From Photobacterium arenosum (GTDB lineage Bacteria; Pseudomonadota; Gammaproteobacteria; Enterobacterales; Vibrionaceae): a DNA stretch of 64,000 nt. Both the position numbers and the translations under genes were made by a program. Location: contig NZ_JACYTP010000003.1 of assembly GCF_014841115.1 (NCBI RefSeq), positions 186,001 through 250,000 on the forward strand. The letters are read 5' to 3'. Under the pieces are notes generated by a model, which was not told where the DNA came from, searched no databases, and saw only the letters and a list, made by a program, of their open reading frames with translations. Shown here one piece after another: positions 60,664-64,000 of this stretch (the first letter of the stretch is position 1; every line of letters begins with the position of its first letter).

Positions 60664-63378
60664 ATGCCTGTAACTAATTTGGCAGAACTCGATGCAATGG
60701 TTGCCCGTGTAAAAGCAGCACAGAAGATTTTTGCCACCTACTCGCAGGAGCAAGTAGACAAGATTTTCCGTGCCGCCTCTCTGGCGGCAAACAACGCCCG
60801 TATTCCTCTGGCCCAGCAAGCCGTACAAGAGTCTGGCATGGGGATCGTTGAAGACAAGGTGATCAAAAACCACTTTGCCTCTGAATTTATTTACAACAAA
60901 TACAAAGACGAAAAGACCTGCGGCATTCTGGAGGAGAACGATGAGTTCGGCACCATCACCATCGCAGAGCCTGTCGGTATCATCTGCGGCATTGTGCCGA
61001 CGACAAACCCAACTTCAACCGCTATCTTCAAATCTCTGATTTCACTCAAAACCCGTAACGGTATTATTTTCTCTCCGCACCCACGGGCGAAAGAATCGAC
61101 CAACGCTGCGGCGAAACTGGTATTGGATGCCGCCGTCGCGGCTGGCGCACCTAAAGATATCATTGGCTGGATCGATCAGCCTTCGGTTGAGTTGTCCAAT
61201 GCCCTGATGAAGCACCCAGACCTAAACCTGATTCTGGCCACCGGTGGTCCGGGCATGGTGAAAGCGGCTTACTCGTCTGGCAAACCGGCCATTGGCGTCG
61301 GCGCAGGTAATGTGCCTGTGGTGATTGACGAAACGGCCGATGTAAAACGTGCGGTGGCATCTGTGCTGATGTCTAAGACATTTGATAATGGCGTGGTGTG
61401 TGCCTCAGAGCAGGCCGTAATCGTAATGGATGAAATCTATGACGAAGTGAAGGCGCGTTTTGCCAGCCACAAAGGGTATGTGCTGAGCAAAGAAGAGGCC
61501 GACAAAGTCCGCAAAGTGATTTTGATTGAAGGTAATCTGAACGCCAATATCGTGGGCCAGCCTGCTACAAAAATTGCTGAAATGGCAGGGGTGTCGGTTC
61601 CTTCTGATACCAAGGTACTGATTGGTGAAGGCGAGGCCATCACGATCGATGAAGAGTTTGCCCATGAGAAACTGTCGCCAACCCTGGGGATGTTCCGTGC
61701 CAAAACCTTTGAAGATGCGGTAGATATGGCCTGTAAGATGGTTGACCTTGGCGGTATTGGTCATACCTCGGGTTTATATACCAACCAGGATGTCAATGAA
61801 GAGCGCATTAAGTACTTTGGCGATAAGCTGAAAACCGCGCGTATTCTGGTGAACATCCCAACCACCCACGGCGGTATCGGTGATCTGTACAACTTCAACA
61901 TAGCACCATCTTTGACTTTAGGCTGCGGTTCTTGGGGGGGGAACTCTATCTCTGAAAACGTCGGGCCTAAACATTTGATTAACAAGAAAACAGTGGCGAA
62001 GCGAGCTGAAAATATGCTGTGGCATAAACTGCCTAAGTCGATCTATTTCCGCCGTGGCAGCCTGCCTGTGGCGCTGACGGATCTGGAAGATAAGAAACGT
62101 GCCTTTCTGGTGACCGACCGTTTCCTGTTTAACAACGGCTATGCCGATGAAGTGATGACGCTGCTCAAAGCACAGGGCATAGATGTCCATGCTTTCTACG
62201 ATGTGGAAGCCGATCCAACACTGACGATCGTCAAAAAAGGTGCGGAAGCCATGAAGAGCTTCCAGCCTGATGTGATCATTGCACTGGGTGGCGGTTCACC
62301 GATGGACGCCGCGAAAATCATGTGGGTGATGTATGAACATCCGGATACCCACTTCGAAGAGCTGGCGATGCGCTTTATGGATATCCGTAAACGTATCTAC
62401 AAATTCCCGAAAATGGGTAAAAAAGCAGAGTTGGTTTGTATTACAACCACGTCAGGGACGGGGTCTGAAGTGACGCCGTTTGCGGTCGTCACCGATGATG
62501 AAACAGGCGCGAAATACCCGCTGGCTGATTATGAGCTGACACCTCAGATGGCAATCGTTGATGCCAATCTGGTAATGAACATGCCAAAATCACTGACTGC
62601 GTTTGGTGGTTATGACGCTGTGACCCATGCGTTGGAAGCCTATGTGTCTGTGCTGGCAAACGAGTATTCAGATGGCCAGGCATTGCAGGCACTGCAACTG
62701 CTCAAGCAATACCTGCCTTCCAGCTATGCCAACGGTGCGAAAGACCCGATTGCCCGTGAGAAAGTCCATAACGCGGCAACCATCGCCGGTATTGCTTTTG
62801 CCAATGCGTTCCTGGGCGTCTGTCACTCTATGGCACACAAGATAGGTGCTGAGTTCCATATTCCACATGGTCTGGCAAATGCCTTGCTGATTGCGAATGT
62901 GGTGCGCTATAACGCGAACGACAATCCAACCAAGCAGACGGCTTTCTCTCAGTACGACCGCCCGCAAGCTCGTCGTCGCTATGCCGAAGTGGCTGATCAC
63001 CTGGGCCTTTCTCAGCCCGGTGACCGTACCGCACAGAAAATTGAGCGCTTGCTGAGCTGGCTGGATGCACTGAAAGACGATTTGGATATTCCTAAGTCAA
63101 TTCAGGCGGCAGGGGTATCAGAATCTGACTTCCTGGCGAAACTGGATGAACTGGCTGTCGAAGCCTTTGATGATCAGTGCACCGGCGCGAACCCGCGTTA
63201 TCCGCTGATTGCAGAGCTGAAAGAGGTGCTACTGGCTTCTTATTACGGAAAGGCGTATGTCGAAGGCGAAACCTTTGAAGGCACGACTGTGATTAAGAAG
63301 AATGCAGATCAAAAACCTGCGGAAGTCATTCAGGCTGCTCCTGCGGCCCGAAGCAAGAAGGTTGCGGCTAAGGCTTGA
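60664..63378 (+). CDS. adhE: Bifunctional aldehyde-alcohol dehydrogenase AdhE
   Basis: Reduces acetyl-CoA to acetaldehyde and then ethanol during fermentation; forms spirosome filaments in E. coli. 904 residues. N-terminal aldehyde dehydrogenase (about 1-440) with catalytic Cys in GVVCASEQ, then iron-dependent alcohol dehydrogenase (about 450-870) with GGGSPMDAAK and metal His residues in CHSMAHKIGAEFHIPHG. The end is Lys/Ala-rich. ATG 60664 is preceded by TAGGAG; an in-frame TTG six bases before is not needed. Likely anaerobically induced through FNR. Confidence 0.97.
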   Translation: MPVTNLAELDAMVARVKAAQKIFATYSQEQVDKIFRAASLAANNARIPLAQQAVQESGMGIVEDKVIKNHFASEFIYNKYKDEKTCGILEENDEFGTITIAEPVGIICGIVPTTNPTSTAIFKSLISLKTRNGIIFSPHPRAKESTNAAAKLVLDAAVAAGAPKDIIGWIDQPSVELSNALMKHPDLNLILATGGPGMVKAAYSSGKPAIGVGAGNVPVVIDETADVKRAVASVLMSKTFDNGVVCASEQAVIVMDEIYDEVKARFASHKGYVLSKEEADKVRKVILIEGNLNANIVGQPATKIAEMAGVSVPSDTKVLIGEGEAITIDEEFAHEKLSPTLGMFRAKTFEDAVDMACKMVDLGGIGHTSGLYTNQDVNEERIKYFGDKLKTARILVNIPTTHGGIGDLYNFNIAPSLTLGCGSWGGNSISENVGPKHLINKKTVAKRAENMLWHKLPKSIYFRRGSLPVALTDLEDKKRAFLVTDRFLFNNGYADEVMTLLKAQGIDVHAFYDVEADPTLTIVKKGAEAMKSFQPDVIIALGGGSPMDAAKIMWVMYEHPDTHFEELAMRFMDIRKRIYKFPKMGKKAELVCITTTSGTGSEVTPFAVVTDDETGAKYPLADYELTPQMAIVDANLVMNMPKSLTAFGGYDAVTHALEAYVSVLANEYSDGQALQALQLLKQYLPSSYANGAKDPIAREKVHNAATIAGIAFANAFLGVCHSMAHKIGAEFHIPHGLANALLIANVVRYNANDNPTKQTAFSQYDRPQARRRYAEVADHLGLSQPGDRTAQKIERLLSWLDALKDDLDIPKSIQAAGVSESDFLAKLDELAVEAFDDQCTGANPRYPLIAELKEVLLASYYGKAYVEGETFEGTTVIKKNADQKPAEVIQAAPAARSKKVAAKA

Positions 63379-63400
63379 TAGCCTATCGCTGAGTGAAACA

Positions 63401-63428
63401 AAAACCCGCCATCTGGCGGGTTTTTTTA
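63401..63428. terminator. Bidirectional terminator adhE/SDR gene
   Basis: ACCCGCC (63404-63410) pairs with GGCGGGT (63415-63421), A run before and T run after. Confidence 0.9.
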
Positions 63429-63504
63429 TACCATTTGCAGATTACGGCCTATGGCATTAGTAGATTGCGAGGACAAAGACGGGACTCGCTGCAGTGACAG
63501 GGGA

Positions 63505-64000
63505 TCAGACCACTTCAGCTTCAATCATTCTGCCATTGAAATAGTCGTTCGAGACTATGTACTCAGCACTACGGGCAATTTCATACTGCATGGGCAGGCT
63601 GAGTAGGGTGCTGGGTGGCAGATCATGCCGCTCATCAAAGATCAGCGGGAAAACGCCACCAACACGAATTTTGTACTGCGCCAGCTCTTTGGACCAGCTT
63701 TGAGTAAAGCCCGCCAGCATGGCTTTGGAACTGCTGCTCAAAGGTATGGGATTATCCGGCCGGCAAGCAGCTAAATTGATAATCACACCGGACTGGTGAT
63801 GTTCGCGCATGTAGCTTGCGGTCTGTTTGCCAAAGGAAAGAAACGCTGATGTACCTTCCGTCATGAGCTGGCAGAATTCTTCAACTGAGGTCTGGGTTAA
63901 GAGCATGGGAATATCGACACCCAGCCAGCAGTTGATCAGTACATCGATTTTTCCGTATTGTTCGTGTACCGCATGAATGGCACTGGCAATAGTGGCTTCT
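63505..64000 (-). CDS. Atypical short-chain dehydrogenase, N-terminus cut by window edge
   Basis: The frame stays open to base 64000, so at least 165 residues are visible and the Rossmann N-terminus is outside. The visible part follows the SDR layout: KIDVLINCWLG in place of NNAG, GVIINLAACRP at the strand-5 position, then SSSSKAMLAGFTQSWSKELA, PLIFDE and a C-terminal FNGRMIEAEVV. The Tyr of the YxxxK pair is Ser here and the catalytic Ser region is unusual, so classical reductase activity is doubtful. Converges on adhE. Confidence 0.75.
   Translation of the reverse strand, partial: EATIASAIHAVHEQYGKIDVLINCWLGVDIPMLLTQTSVEEFCQLMTEGTSAFLSFGKQTASYMREHHQSGVIINLAACRPDNPIPLSSSSKAMLAGFTQSWSKELAQYKIRVGGVFPLIFDERHDLPPSTLLSLPMQYEIARSAEYIVSNDYFNGRMIEAEVV

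Overview
The window is ordinary core chromosome of a gammaproteobacterium, most likely a member of the Vibrionaceae (a Photobacterium/Grimontia/Enterovibrio-type genome by impression; genus not established). The reasons are near full-length agreement of many proteins with the Enterobacteriaceae/Vibrionaceae versions, Escherichia-like gene blocks placed in a different order, a TfoX competence regulator, a lysine riboswitch in front of an NhaC-type transporter, and roughly balanced base composition. There is no rRNA, tRNA, phage, insertion sequence, integron or CRISPR array.

Layout. 1-2816: 3' part missing, RNase E (minus), with its autoregulatory leader upstream. 3282-15633: rluC, a Maf nucleotide pyrophosphatase, then one long plus-strand operon yceD-rpmF-plsX-fabH-fabD-fabG-acpP-fabF-pabC-mltG-tmk-holB-tatD (ribosomal protein L32, phospholipid and fatty-acid synthesis, folate, cell wall, dTMP, DNA polymerase clamp loader). 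16090-17520: glucose permease ptsG. 17627-21823: lysine exporter lysO, an HDOD signalling protein, a Lon-N-domain protein, tfoX and a small exported protein with an internal duplication. 21824-25770: zinc uptake znuCB/znuA divergent around a perfect Zur palindrome, then the murein endopeptidase mepM. 25898-32000: HIT protein, DUF924 protein, diguanylate cyclase, argS, yecM, purU. 32062-39707: yoaA-tsaB-(98-aa protein)-yeaY-alpha/beta hydrolase-fadD-rnd. 39771-43043: minCDE divergent from ycgL and an MltB-type transglycosylase. 43152-46579: H-NS, a lysine-riboswitch-controlled NhaC-family transporter, tdk. 46660-54033: complete histidine operon hisLGDCBHAFI with a histidine leader peptide and attenuator. 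54167-60015: ychJ, an EAL/HDOD protein, lpxH, ppiB, cysS, a voltage-gated-type ion channel with a C-terminal zinc ribbon. 60664-64000: adhE behind a good FNR site, and a truncated atypical short-chain dehydrogenase.

How it works together. Several control elements can be read directly: the rne leader hairpin, a near-leaderless promoter for yceD, Zur, FadR and FNR sites, the lysine riboswitch with a start-codon-blocking hairpin, and the his attenuator. Lysine efflux (lysO) and lysine-responsive probable uptake are both in the window. Three c-di-GMP/HDOD-type signalling proteins are scattered among housekeeping genes.

I looked for a new multi-gene system and did not find one. The items most worth a second look are regulatory (riboswitch expression platform, leaderless yceD, FNR/adhE) and single proteins (small duplicated exported protein, RNase E tail repeat, channel with zinc ribbon, atypical SDR).
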